Below, one piece after another: positions 49,896 to 58,754 of a stretch of DNA of 64,000 bases; the stretch's first letter is position 1; each line of letters begins with the position of its first letter. The DNA is taken from the NCBI GenBank assembly GCA_050251035.1, contig JBFWNN010000014.1, positions 34,291 to 98,290 of the forward strand. The letters are read 5' to 3'. Position numbers and translations under genes: made by a program. The notes under the pieces were generated by a model that worked only from the letters and a program-made list of their open reading frames with translations, was not told where the DNA came from and searched no databases. The stretch is from Taklimakanibacter sp050251035. GTDB lineage: Bacteria; Pseudomonadota; Alphaproteobacteria; Rhizobiales; Aestuariivirgaceae.

Positions 49896-51977
49896 ATGGC
49901 TCGGATTGGCGTCGATGTCGGCGGAACCAACACAGATTTCGTTCTCGAATGCGCCAGGGGCGTTTTCTACCACAAGGTGCCGACCACGCTGAAGAACCAG
50001 TCGATCGGCGTCGTCGATGGCGTCAAGGGCGTATGCGCCATCGCCGGCATCGACGTGGCGGAAGTCGACGTCATCGTGCATGGCACCACCACCGCGACCA
50101 ACATCACCATCGAGCACAATGGCTCGGAAGCCGGCATGCTGACCACGCGCGGCTTCCGCGATATCCTGCACATCGGCCGGCACAAGCGACCCTATAATTT
50201 CTCGCTTCACTTCAACGTGCCGTGGCAGAGCCAGCCCCTGGTCAAGCGGCGCAACCGGATCGCCATCACCGAACGCATCCTGCCGCCCGACGGCAGGGTG
50301 GAAGCGGCGCTCGACGAGCAGGAGGTGCGCAAGGCGACGCGGCTGTTCCGCAAGCGGGGCATCGGTTCCATCGTCATCGGCTTCATGTTCTCCTTCCTCA
50401 ACAACGCGCACGAGCGCAGGGCGCGCGAGATCGTCCTGGAAGAGATGCCCGACGCCTATGTCACCCTGTCGAGCGAGGTCGCCAACGTGATGCGCGAGTA
50501 TGAGCGCTTCTCCACCGCGGCGATGAACTGCTTCGTCGGGCCAAAGACCTCGTTCTACCTGCGCGATCTCGAAACCAAGCTGCGCGAGGCGGGCGTGCAT
50601 TCGAAGCTGCGCATCATGCAGTCGAACGGCGGCGTCTCGACGGTCGAAGCCTGTTCGGCGCGGGCAGTACGCATCCTGATGTCGGGTCCGGCCGGCGGCG
50701 TCATCGGCGGAGCTTCGGAAGGCGCCATGGCCGGCGAGAACAATATCATCACCGTCGACATCGGCGGAACCTCGGCCGACATCAGCACCATTCCCGACGG
50801 CCGCCTCAAGATCATGAACCCGCGCGACACCTATGTCTCGGGGCATCCGGTGCTGACGCCGATGATCGATCTGGTGACCATCGGCGCCGGCGGCGGCTCG
50901 GTCGCCTATGTCGACGAAGCGGGCGCTTTCCATGTCGGCCCGCGCTCGGCGGGCTCGGAGCCCGGACCCGCCTGCTACGGGCGTGGCGGCACGGAGCCGA
51001 CCGTCACCGACGCGCAGATCGTCCTCGGCCGCCTCGATCACGATCATGCGCTCGGCGGCGACCTCAAGCTCGATCCGCAGTTGTCCTTCCGGGCGATCGA
51101 GACCAGGATCGCCAAGCCCCTCGGCATGTCGGTCAAGCAGGCGGCGCTCGGCATCGTGCGAATCATCAATTCCAACATGGCGCTCGCCATCCGGTCCAAT
51201 TCGGTGGCGCGCGGCATCGACCCGCGCCAGTTCTCGATCCTGCCTTTCGGCGGCGCCGGGCCCCTGCACGGCGTGGCGCTCGCCGAGCTGATCTCGGCTC
51301 GAGACGTGATCGTCCCGGTGGCGCCCGGCATAACCGCGGCAGTCGGCCTTCTGAAGACCGATCTGCAATACGAGCATACCGAGGCGGTGATCGTCGAGCT
51401 CAATGCGGCGAACGACACGCAGATCGCGCGCATCAATGCCGCCGCACAGGCCTTGCGCGAACGAGTCGGCGCCGAGCTCGACGACGACGGCATCCCGACG
51501 GCGCGGCAGAGCATCGAGGTCGTCGCCGAATGCCGCTATCGCGGGCAGGGCTTCGAGTTGCGCGCACGCATGCCGGACGGGCCGGTGACCCGGGACAACA
51601 CGTCGGTCATAGCGTCGAGCTTCCACGACCAGCACCAGCTGGACTACGGCTACAGCTACCGCGACGCCGAGGTCGAGCTGATCACGCTGCGGGCGATCGG
51701 ACGCGCGGCAGTGGAGCGTCTCGCCATCCCCAAGATCAAGGCGAGTGACGGTTCGAATATCGACCGGGCGCTCATGTTCGTGCGTCCGACCACGTTCGAC
51801 GACGGCCGCGTGCTCGAGACGCCGCGCTACGACCGCGGCAAGCTCCTGGCCGGCGACCGGGTGCACGGGCCGGCCATTCTGATCCAGCATGATTCGACCA
51901 CGCTCGTACCGCCCGGCTATGTGGCCGAGACGCTCGATTACGGCAACACGCGCATCCGCGGCGCCGGCGCCATCTGA
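49896..51977 (+). CDS. hyuA: Hydantoinase/oxoprolinase subunit A (ATP-dependent)
   Basis: A 693-aa protein of the hydantoinase A/oxoprolinase family. The N-terminal ATPase-type motif is RIGVDVGGTNTDFVLE and later IVHGTTTATNITIEHNG, PAGGVIGGA, TVDIGGTSADIS and PGPACYGRGGTEPTVTDA. It phosphorylates and opens a cyclic imide or amide together with subunit B. The start ATG 49896 has GGGAGGTCGAAA upstream. The next gene begins 20 bp downstream. The substrate may be a hydantoin, N-methylhydantoin, oxoproline or a related ring. Confidence 0.94.
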   Translation: MARIGVDVGGTNTDFVLECARGVFYHKVPTTLKNQSIGVVDGVKGVCAIAGIDVAEVDVIVHGTTTATNITIEHNGSEAGMLTTRGFRDILHIGRHKRPYNFSLHFNVPWQSQPLVKRRNRIAITERILPPDGRVEAALDEQEVRKATRLFRKRGIGSIVIGFMFSFLNNAHERRAREIVLEEMPDAYVTLSSEVANVMREYERFSTAAMNCFVGPKTSFYLRDLETKLREAGVHSKLRIMQSNGGVSTVEACSARAVRILMSGPAGGVIGGASEGAMAGENNIITVDIGGTSADISTIPDGRLKIMNPRDTYVSGHPVLTPMIDLVTIGAGGGSVAYVDEAGAFHVGPRSAGSEPGPACYGRGGTEPTVTDAQIVLGRLDHDHALGGDLKLDPQLSFRAIETRIAKPLGMSVKQAALGIVRIINSNMALAIRSNSVARGIDPRQFSILPFGGAGPLHGVALAELISARDVIVPVAPGITAAVGLLKTDLQYEHTEAVIVELNAANDTQIARINAAAQALRERVGAELDDDGIPTARQSIEVVAECRYRGQGFELRARMPDGPVTRDNTSVIASSFHDQHQLDYGYSYRDAEVELITLRAIGRAAVERLAIPKIKASDGSNIDRALMFVRPTTFDDGRVLETPRYDRGKLLAGDRVHGPAILIQHDSTTLVPPGYVAETLDYGNTRIRGAGAI

Positions 51978-51997
51978 CCACAAGGGAGAATTATTCA

Positions 51998-53851
51998 ATG
52001 GCCATCGCACAAGCGGTCGCGACCGTCCCTCAGGAAATCGACCCGATCACGCTGCAGGTCATCCGCGGCTCCTTCGAGACCATCGCCGAGGAGATGGCGC
52101 ATGTGCTCTATCGCATGTCCTTCTCCTCGATCATCCGGGAATCGGAAGATCTCGGCGCCGGGCTGTTCGATACCGACTTCAATACCTTGTGCGAATCCGA
52201 ATCGACGCCCATGCATATCGGCTCGATCCCCGGCTATCTGCGCGGCATCACCAGGACGCTCGAGGACGGACAGTGGTTCGAGGGCGACGTCGTCGTCCAC
52301 AACCATCCCTATCACGGATCGAGCCACACGCCCGATCTCGCCATCGTGGTGCCGGTCTTCCATCGCGGCCGCCTGGTCGGCTTCGCCGGCAACACCGCCC
52401 ACCATGTCGATATCGGCGCGGCGACGCCCGGCCTCATCATCGACGTTCCGGACGTCTATGCCGAGGGCATGCTGTTCGCCGGCACCAAGCTCTACCGCAA
52501 GGGCGAAGCCAACACCGCCATGTGGAACTTCATCCGCAACAACAGCCGGGCGGCGCAGCAACTGGTGAGTGACATAGAGGCGCAAGTGGCTTCGGCGCGC
52601 CTGGGCGCCCGCCGCTTCGTCGAGCTTCTCGAAAAATATGGCGAGGCGACCGTCTTCCAGGCGGTCAACCAGCTCATGGACTATGCCGAACGCATGATGC
52701 GCCAGCGCATCAGCGAGATACCCGACGGCGAATACTCCGCCGAAGGCTGGCTCGACGACGACGGCCGCAACCGCGACCGCAAGCTCAAAGTCAAGGTCAC
52801 GGTGCGCGTCAGGGGGGATGAACTCGACGTCGACCTCACCGGATCGGCCGAGCAGACGCCGACCGCCTATAACGTGCCGTTCGAAGGCTCGACCAAGGTC
52901 GCCGCCTATGCCGCGTTCCGCAAGCTCCTGCTCGATGCCTATACGAGCGAGGCTCGGGTGCCATCGAATGAAGGATCGTTCCGGCCGATCAATGTCATCG
53001 CGCCGGAGGGCTCGATCTTCAATCCCAGGGCGCCGGCTTCGGCCGAGGCCCGCTTCACCCAGTGCAACCGGATGATCGACCTGATCATCCGGGCGCTCGC
53101 ACCGGTGATGCCGGACAAGGTCATCGCCGGCAGCTCCGCCTCGATCTCCTTCGCCGCCTATTCAGGGGTCAGACCGAGCGGCGACTACTGGGTGTTCCTC
53201 GAGGTCAATGAGGGTGCCTATGGGGGACGGCCGCGCTCGGACGGCCCCGACAGCATCGACAATCTCATGGCCAATACCCGCAACAATCCGCTCGAGGACC
53301 TGGCCATGCACATCCCGATGATCTGCGACCGGTATGAACTGCGCGACGACGAGCCGCCGGGCGCCGGCCAGTATCGCGGCGGACTGGGCGTGGTGAAGGC
53401 GCAGCGTGTCCTCACGTCCGGCTTCATCACGCATGAATCCGAACGCCACAAGGAGGCGCCATGGGGCGTCTTCGGAGGCGGTGACGGCACGGTCGGCAAG
53501 TGCCTGATCTACAATTCCGCCAATCCCAAGAGGGCGCGCGAGATGTATTCGAAATTCTCCGGCCTGGAGGTCAAGGCCAATGACGTCATGGCCTATTACA
53601 GTCCCAATGGCGGCGGCTATGGTTCACCCCTGAAGCGGCCGGCGCAGAAGGTTCTCGAAGACGTGCTCGACGGCTTCTATTCGAGCGAGCATGCGCGTGC
53701 GGCCTATGGCGTGGTGGTCAACATCAAGGACGAGACGGTCGATATGGAGGCGACCAACCGGCTGCGCGCGCGTCGGCAGGCAAAGAACGGGAAGCGTTCG
53801 CCGCCACGTGCGGCCAAATCGAAGAAGGCGCGCCGGAGCGGGAAATCGTGA
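51998..53851 (+). CDS. hyuB: Hydantoinase/oxoprolinase subunit B
   Basis: A 617-aa hydantoinase B-type protein: DPITLQVIRGSFETIAEEMAHVLYRMSFS (in parts), SEDLGAGLFDTD, VVHNHPYHGSSHTPD, and the late GGGDGTVGKCLIYN and YYSPNGGGYGSP. It forms the hydrolytic partner of HyuA. The C-terminal 30 residues are rich in Lys/Arg/Ala and look like a lineage-specific tail. It overlaps the FAD-subunit gene by 4 bases (GTGA), tying ring opening and molybdenum hydroxylase translation together. Confidence 0.94.
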   Translation: MAIAQAVATVPQEIDPITLQVIRGSFETIAEEMAHVLYRMSFSSIIRESEDLGAGLFDTDFNTLCESESTPMHIGSIPGYLRGITRTLEDGQWFEGDVVVHNHPYHGSSHTPDLAIVVPVFHRGRLVGFAGNTAHHVDIGAATPGLIIDVPDVYAEGMLFAGTKLYRKGEANTAMWNFIRNNSRAAQQLVSDIEAQVASARLGARRFVELLEKYGEATVFQAVNQLMDYAERMMRQRISEIPDGEYSAEGWLDDDGRNRDRKLKVKVTVRVRGDELDVDLTGSAEQTPTAYNVPFEGSTKVAAYAAFRKLLLDAYTSEARVPSNEGSFRPINVIAPEGSIFNPRAPASAEARFTQCNRMIDLIIRALAPVMPDKVIAGSSASISFAAYSGVRPSGDYWVFLEVNEGAYGGRPRSDGPDSIDNLMANTRNNPLEDLAMHIPMICDRYELRDDEPPGAGQYRGGLGVVKAQRVLTSGFITHESERHKEAPWGVFGGGDGTVGKCLIYNSANPKRAREMYSKFSGLEVKANDVMAYYSPNGGGYGSPLKRPAQKVLEDVLDGFYSSEHARAAYGVVVNIKDETVDMEATNRLRARRQAKNGKRSPPRAAKSKKARRSGKS

Positions 53852-54723
53852 AACCACCGATCTTCGAGCACCATCTGCCGACGACGCTGCAGGAGGCCCT
53901 GCGCGCCATGGCGGAGCTCGAGAACGCCAGGCTCATCGCCGGCGGCCAATCGCTCATGCCGATGCTCAATTTCAGGCTCGCCCAGCCCGATCACCTGATC
54001 GATCTCAATGCCATCGCCGAGCTGGCCTATATAAGGGAAGATGACGGGGAGATCGCCATCGGCGCGATGACGGCGCAGCGCGAGATCGAGTTCTCGCCCC
54101 TCGTCGGCGAGCGTCTGCCTCTCCTGGCGCGGGCGATCCTCTCCGTCGGCCACCGTCAGACGCGCAATCGGGGTACAATCGGCGGCAGCCTATGCCATCT
54201 CGATCCGTCGGCCGAGTTGCCGCTGATGGCCTGCACCATGGAGGCGACCATCATGGTGAGCAGCCGCGACGAGGTGCGCGCCGTCAAGATGGCCGATTTC
54301 GCCGAAGACATGATGACGCCGTCGATCGCGCCCGACGAGATCGTGACGGAGATCAGATTCAAGCCGTGGCGCAGGGGACATGGCTGGGGCTTCACCGAAT
54401 ATGCCCGGCGCAAGGGCGACTTCGCCATCGTCTCGGCCGCGGCCCTCCTCGATCTGCGCCCCGACGGCCGCATCGACCGTGCCGCGCTGGCGCTGGGCGG
54501 CGTCGCTCCGGTTCCGATCCGCATCGTCGCGGCGGAAGCCGAGCTGGCAGGCCGTGCCCCCGGGACGGCGCTCTTCGCACGAGCCGCAGAGCATTGCGCG
54601 GAGATCGAGCCGCTCGACGATCCCTTCGCGCCCGGCTGGTATCGCCGCAAGCTGTCCGTGTCGCTGGCGCGACGCGTGCTCGGCGAAGCCTGGCAGCGCG
54701 CCGGCGGCAGGATGGAGATCTGA
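53848..54723 (+). CDS. Molybdenum hydroxylase FAD subunit (CoxM/CutM type)
   Basis: A 291-aa FAD-binding protein of the xanthine dehydrogenase/CO dehydrogenase medium-subunit family. The FAD loop AGGQSLMPMLNFRLAQPDHLIDLN (in parts), and RNRGTIGGSLCHLDPSAELP carry the binding motif. The GTG start at 53848 overlaps the HyuB stop. It carries electrons from the iron-sulfur subunit to the acceptor. Together with the next two genes it makes a complete three-subunit enzyme. Confidence 0.94.
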   Translation: MKPPIFEHHLPTTLQEALRAMAELENARLIAGGQSLMPMLNFRLAQPDHLIDLNAIAELAYIREDDGEIAIGAMTAQREIEFSPLVGERLPLLARAILSVGHRQTRNRGTIGGSLCHLDPSAELPLMACTMEATIMVSSRDEVRAVKMADFAEDMMTPSIAPDEIVTEIRFKPWRRGHGWGFTEYARRKGDFAIVSAAALLDLRPDGRIDRAALALGGVAPVPIRIVAAEAELAGRAPGTALFARAAEHCAEIEPLDDPFAPGWYRRKLSVSLARRVLGEAWQRAGGRMEI

Positions 54724-54724
54724 C

Positions 54725-55213
54725 ATGCCGGCAGGCGAACCCACCCGTGCAGTGACGGTGACCGTGAACGGCTCGAGCCATTCGCGCGAGGTGGAGCACC
54801 GCCTGACGCTCGCCGACTTCCTGCGTCATACTCTGGGTCTCACCGGCACCCATGTCGGCTGCGAGCATGGCGTCTGTGGTGCCTGCACGGTGCTGGTCGA
54901 CGGTGTAGCCATGCGCTCATGCCTCATGCTGGCCGTGCAGGCCGCCGGCAAGACCGTCACGACGGTCGAAGGCCTGTCGCCGAAAGAGGGATTGAGCGAC
55001 CTGCAGACCGCGCTGTGGGAAAGGCACGGGCTGCAATGCGGCTTCTGCACGCCGGGAATTCTCGCGAGCCTCACCGAGCACCTCGACAACAACCGGCCCT
55101 GCAGCGAAGAGGCGATCCGCGACGTCCTGTCCGGGCATTTGTGCCGGTGCACCGGCTACCAGAACATCGTGACGGCCGCGCTCGACGTCGCCAAAGCGAG
55201 AGGCGGGTCATGA
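54725..55213 (+). CDS. Molybdenum hydroxylase [2Fe-2S] subunit (CoxS type)
   Basis: A 162-aa protein with a plant-type [2Fe-2S] domain (Cys46, Cys51, Cys54, Cys66 in CEHGVCGACTVLVDG and RSC) and a second, helical [2Fe-2S] domain (CGFCTPG and CRCTGYQ). The start ATG 54725 lies one base after the FAD-subunit stop. It transfers electrons from molybdenum to FAD. The long frame upstream (from 54380) is a shadow. Confidence 0.95.
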   Translation: MPAGEPTRAVTVTVNGSSHSREVEHRLTLADFLRHTLGLTGTHVGCEHGVCGACTVLVDGVAMRSCLMLAVQAAGKTVTTVEGLSPKEGLSDLQTALWERHGLQCGFCTPGILASLTEHLDNNRPCSEEAIRDVLSGHLCRCTGYQNIVTAALDVAKARGGS

Positions 55214-57609
55214 ACGCTCCCGATCTTCGCTATATCGGCCGGCGGGTGCGGCGCGTCGAGGATCCGGCGCTGCTGCGCGGCGAAGGCAAGTATCTCGACG
55301 ACATCAAGGTGTCCGGCCTGCTGCATGCCGCCTTCGTGCGCAGCCCCCATGCCCATGCCGCGATCGCCGCGATCGACGGCAGCGCGGCGCGCGCGATGCC
55401 GGGCGTCGTCGCCGTGTTCGACGCGTCGGACCTGGGCACATCGCTGAGCGACGTCAGGCTGCCGCTGCACTTTCCACCCGGCAGGCTCCAGGCCGACGCC
55501 ATGCCGTTCGTGCTGGCGCCGAGCGAAGTCTGTCATGTCGGCGAGGCGGTGGCGCTGGTCGTCGCGACATCGCGTTACCTGGCGGAGGATGCGGCGGATC
55601 GCGTCGAGGTCGAGTATGACGTCCTGCCGGCCGCCGTCGACGCGCGCGACGCCATGGCCGCCGGCGCGCCGGCGGCGCGAAACGGCACTGGCACGAACCT
55701 CTTCACGACCATCAAGATCGACTATGGCGACTGCGCGCGCGAATTCGCCGGCGCGGCTCACGTGCTGAAGGAGACGTTCTTCCAGCATCGGGGCGCGGCG
55801 CATCCCATGGAAGGCCGCGCGGTTCTGGTATCGGTCGATCCGGGCAGCGGCGCGCTCACGGTGTGGTCGTCGACGCAGGTGACGCACGAACTGCGCAACA
55901 ACATCGTGGAGATGATGAATCTCCGCGCCGACGAGGTGCGGGTCATCCCCTGCGACGTCGGCGGCGGGTTCGGCTGCAAGTTCATGGTCTATCCGGAAGA
56001 GGTCGCCGTTGCCGCCGCCGCGCGAATGCTCGGGCGCCCGATCAAGTGGATCGAGGACCGCCGGGAGCATTTCCTCAGCGCCATTCAGGAGCGCGACCAG
56101 TTCTGGGACGTCGAAGTCGCCGTCGACAGCGACGGCCGGCTGCGCGGCGTGCGGGGGCAGCTCATCCACGACCAGGGCGCCTATGCGCCGCATGCCATCA
56201 CCGTGCCTTACAACAGCGCCAGCAGCCTCATCGGCGCCTATATGCTTCCCGCCTATCAGCTCGACGCCCATGTGGTGCGCACCAACAAGCCGCCGGTCAT
56301 CCCGGTGCGCGGCGCGGGCTATCAACAAGGCACCTTCGTGATGGAACGGCTGCTCGACGGAGTGGCCAACCTCCTGAAAATCGAGCGGGCCGAGATCCGC
56401 CGCCGCAACCTGATACCGGCGGAGCGCATGCCTTACAAGATCGGTCTCGCCAACCGGGCGGGCAAGCCCGTCATCTATGACAGCGGCGATTACGCGGCCT
56501 GCCAGGAGCTGGGGCTGCAGGCTGCCGACTATGCCGGCTTCCCCGCCCGCCAGGCGGCAGCGCTGAAGCAAGGGCGTCATATCGGCATCGGCTGCGCGCA
56601 TGGCGTCAAATGCACCGGGCGCGGCCCGTTCGAGTCGGCGACGGTGCGCGTTTCGGCGACCGGCCAGGTCAGCGTCTATACCGGCGCCACCGCCATCGGG
56701 CAGGGGACGCAGACGACGCTTGCGCAAATCTGCGCCGATACGCTCGGGGTCGGCATCGCGGATGTGCGGGTCGTATGCGGCGACACCGCCTTCGTCCAGT
56801 ATGGCCTCGGCTCTTTCGGAAGCCGCCAGACGATGGTCGCCGGCAGCTCGGTGGAAATGGCCGCGAAAGTGGTGCGCGACAAGGCGCTCGCCGTCGCGCG
56901 GCAAATGCTGAGCGCCGAGCTTGGACCGCCTTTCACCAATGCGGAGAAGGAGCTGTTCGTGGCGGACGGCAAGGTGCAGGTGACGGACCGGCCCGATCTC
57001 GCCATATCCCTGGCCAAGATCGCCCAGGCCTTGCGCGGCGCCGCCGGCTATGCCTTCCCGCTCGGCGTCGACGTCGGGCTCGAGGCCACACAGTATTTCC
57101 GCACCGACGAGATGGCCTATGCCAACGGGTTCCATGTCTGCGAGGTGGACGTGGACATAGAGACGGGACATGTGACGATCCAGCGCTATATCGCCGTCCA
57201 GGACAGCGGCAAGATCGTCAATCCGCTGACCTCGGAGGGGCAAGTGTGCGGCGGCGTTGTGCATGGCATCGGCAACGCCCTGCTCGAATGGATGCGCTAC
57301 AGCGAAGACGGGCAGCCGATCACCACGACATTCGCCGATTACCTTCTGCCGACCGCCACGGATGTGCCCAATGTCGAATGCATCTTTCACGAGACATTGT
57401 CGCCGCTCAACCCGATGGGCATGAAGGGGGTGGGCGAAGTGTCCATCGTCCCGGTCCCGGCGGTGATCGCCTCGGCGGTCGAGAATGCGCTCAAGCCCTT
57501 TTCCATCCGCATCCGCGACGTGCCGATAACACCTATTCGACTGCTTGAGCTCATCGAGCGAGCGCAAACGGACGAAGTGGCCGAGGTCCCCGAGATGATC
57601 GAGGCTTGA
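55210..57609 (+). CDS. Molybdenum hydroxylase large subunit (xanthine-dehydrogenase family)
   Basis: A 799-aa molybdopterin-binding protein. IGRRVRRVEDPALLRGEGKY starts the family; the active-site Glu is in GMKGVGEVSIVPVP and the Q-rich VYTGATAIGQGTQTTLAQI binds the cofactor. The VAYRCSFR loop of form I CO dehydrogenase is absent: the loop reads PVRGAGYQQGTFVMER. So it is not a CO dehydrogenase but a hydroxylase of a ring or aldehyde. The usual GAGRPE has become GAGYQQ, an uncommon change next to the molybdenum. It overlaps the iron-sulfur gene (ATGA). Confidence 0.94.
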   Translation: MNAPDLRYIGRRVRRVEDPALLRGEGKYLDDIKVSGLLHAAFVRSPHAHAAIAAIDGSAARAMPGVVAVFDASDLGTSLSDVRLPLHFPPGRLQADAMPFVLAPSEVCHVGEAVALVVATSRYLAEDAADRVEVEYDVLPAAVDARDAMAAGAPAARNGTGTNLFTTIKIDYGDCAREFAGAAHVLKETFFQHRGAAHPMEGRAVLVSVDPGSGALTVWSSTQVTHELRNNIVEMMNLRADEVRVIPCDVGGGFGCKFMVYPEEVAVAAAARMLGRPIKWIEDRREHFLSAIQERDQFWDVEVAVDSDGRLRGVRGQLIHDQGAYAPHAITVPYNSASSLIGAYMLPAYQLDAHVVRTNKPPVIPVRGAGYQQGTFVMERLLDGVANLLKIERAEIRRRNLIPAERMPYKIGLANRAGKPVIYDSGDYAACQELGLQAADYAGFPARQAAALKQGRHIGIGCAHGVKCTGRGPFESATVRVSATGQVSVYTGATAIGQGTQTTLAQICADTLGVGIADVRVVCGDTAFVQYGLGSFGSRQTMVAGSSVEMAAKVVRDKALAVARQMLSAELGPPFTNAEKELFVADGKVQVTDRPDLAISLAKIAQALRGAAGYAFPLGVDVGLEATQYFRTDEMAYANGFHVCEVDVDIETGHVTIQRYIAVQDSGKIVNPLTSEGQVCGGVVHGIGNALLEWMRYSEDGQPITTTFADYLLPTATDVPNVECIFHETLSPLNPMGMKGVGEVSIVPVPAVIASAVENALKPFSIRIRDVPITPIRLLELIERAQTDEVAEVPEMIEA

Positions 57610-57659
57610 ATGAGTCAATGCGAACAACCAGTCAACAGAAACGAAAAGGGAGTGGAGTG

Positions 57660-58655
57660 ATGTTCAGGAAAGCACTCATCGGTTTGCTCAAGGCGGCATC
57701 GCTGTCCATTGCGGCGCTCGCCTTCACGGGCAGCAGCGCGATGTCAGAGCAACTCAAGCTCGTCAGCGGCTCGGTCGGCGGCGGCTACTACCAGGCGGCG
57801 GCAGTCCTGTCGGAATATGTCGCCACGGAAGTGCCTGATCTCAGGATCACGGTGATGCCCGGCACCACCTGGGCCAATGTCGACCAGCTCGACAGCGGCG
57901 CCGTCGACCTCGCGATCATCGAGAACATCACGTCGACGCTGGCCTGGAAGGGTGAATCGCCGACCGGACAGAAGTATGATTTTCGCATGATGGCCGCGGT
58001 GCGTGGGCCCAGCGTGGTGCAGGCCTTCATTCCGAGCGATCGCGGCGTCACTTCGTTCGAGCAGATCGTGCAGGAGAAGCGGCCGATCCGCATCGCCACG
58101 TTCGAGCGCTCGCAGGCGGTGACGCCGATCGCCCTCGATGTGCTCGCCGCCTATGGCATCACCAAGGAGGCGGTCGAATCCTGGGGCGGGCAGCTCATCT
58201 TCACCTCGATCAACGAAGGATTCCAGATGATCGGCAACGGGACCGCCGACATGTGGATCTCGGGCGGCTCGTACTATCCGCACCCTTCCGCCATCGAGCT
58301 CGGCGTCAAGGGGCCGTTCCTCCTGCTGCCGCTCAACCAGAAGGTCGCCGACTCCGTCGCCCAGAAATACGGCATGACGGTGGGTACCGTGCCCGCCAAT
58401 GCCTATGGCGACAACAACGGGAAGAACGAGGCCTATCCGAGCCCGGTCCTGATCCTGGCCTTCGCCGCGCGCACCGGCCTCAGCGACGACACGGTCTACA
58501 AGATCATGGATGCCCTGTGGAAGCATCGCGACGAATTCCGCGCGGTGCATGAGCAGCACAAGGTCTATGATCTGCCTTTCGCGGCCAAGAATGTCGGCGA
58601 GGCGCCGCTGCATCCGGGCGCCGCCGCCTGGTACGCCGAACACGGCGTCAAATAG
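57660..58655 (+). CDS. TAXI-TRAP transporter binding protein
   Basis: A 331-aa periplasmic protein of the TAXI family. The N-terminal MFRKALIGLLKAASLSIAAL... signal is cleaved near AMS-EQ. LVSGSVGGGYYQAAAVLSEYVA and GADMWISGG-like GTADMWISGGSYYPHP are typical. The start ATG 57660 follows AAGGGAGTGGAG. It captures the transported compound for the permease at 58755. A strong hairpin follows the stop. Confidence 0.94.
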   Translation: MFRKALIGLLKAASLSIAALAFTGSSAMSEQLKLVSGSVGGGYYQAAAVLSEYVATEVPDLRITVMPGTTWANVDQLDSGAVDLAIIENITSTLAWKGESPTGQKYDFRMMAAVRGPSVVQAFIPSDRGVTSFEQIVQEKRPIRIATFERSQAVTPIALDVLAAYGITKEAVESWGGQLIFTSINEGFQMIGNGTADMWISGGSYYPHPSAIELGVKGPFLLLPLNQKVADSVAQKYGMTVGTVPANAYGDNNGKNEAYPSPVLILAFAARTGLSDDTVYKIMDALWKHRDEFRAVHEQHKVYDLPFAAKNVGEAPLHPGAAAWYAEHGVK

Positions 58656-58665
58656 CCGCCGGCCG

Positions 58666-58700
58666 GCGGCGCCGGACGCGCAAAAGCGCGCCGGCGCCGC
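58666..58700 (+). terminator. Hairpin after TAXI binding-protein gene
   Basis: GCGGCGCCGG-A-CGCGC (58666-58681) pairs with GCGCGCCGGCGCCGC (58686-58700) around an AAAA loop, 15 pairs with one bulged A. No T run follows, so partial read-through to the permease is expected. Confidence 0.65.
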
Positions 58701-58754
58701 TTCGACGCGAGCCCGCGCCGGCGGATAAGACAAGAACACAAGGGAGGGAAACAT

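Noticed and set aside
53848..57609. Aerobic CO dehydrogenase (coxMSL)
   Set aside because: The gene order and a CoxG-like gene suggest it, but the large subunit lacks the VAYRCSFR active-site loop that defines form I CO dehydrogenase.
55156..57627. An 823-codon minus-strand ORF opposite the molybdenum hydroxylase large subunit
   Set aside because: Shadow of a well-supported gene on the plus strand; no recognisable motif.
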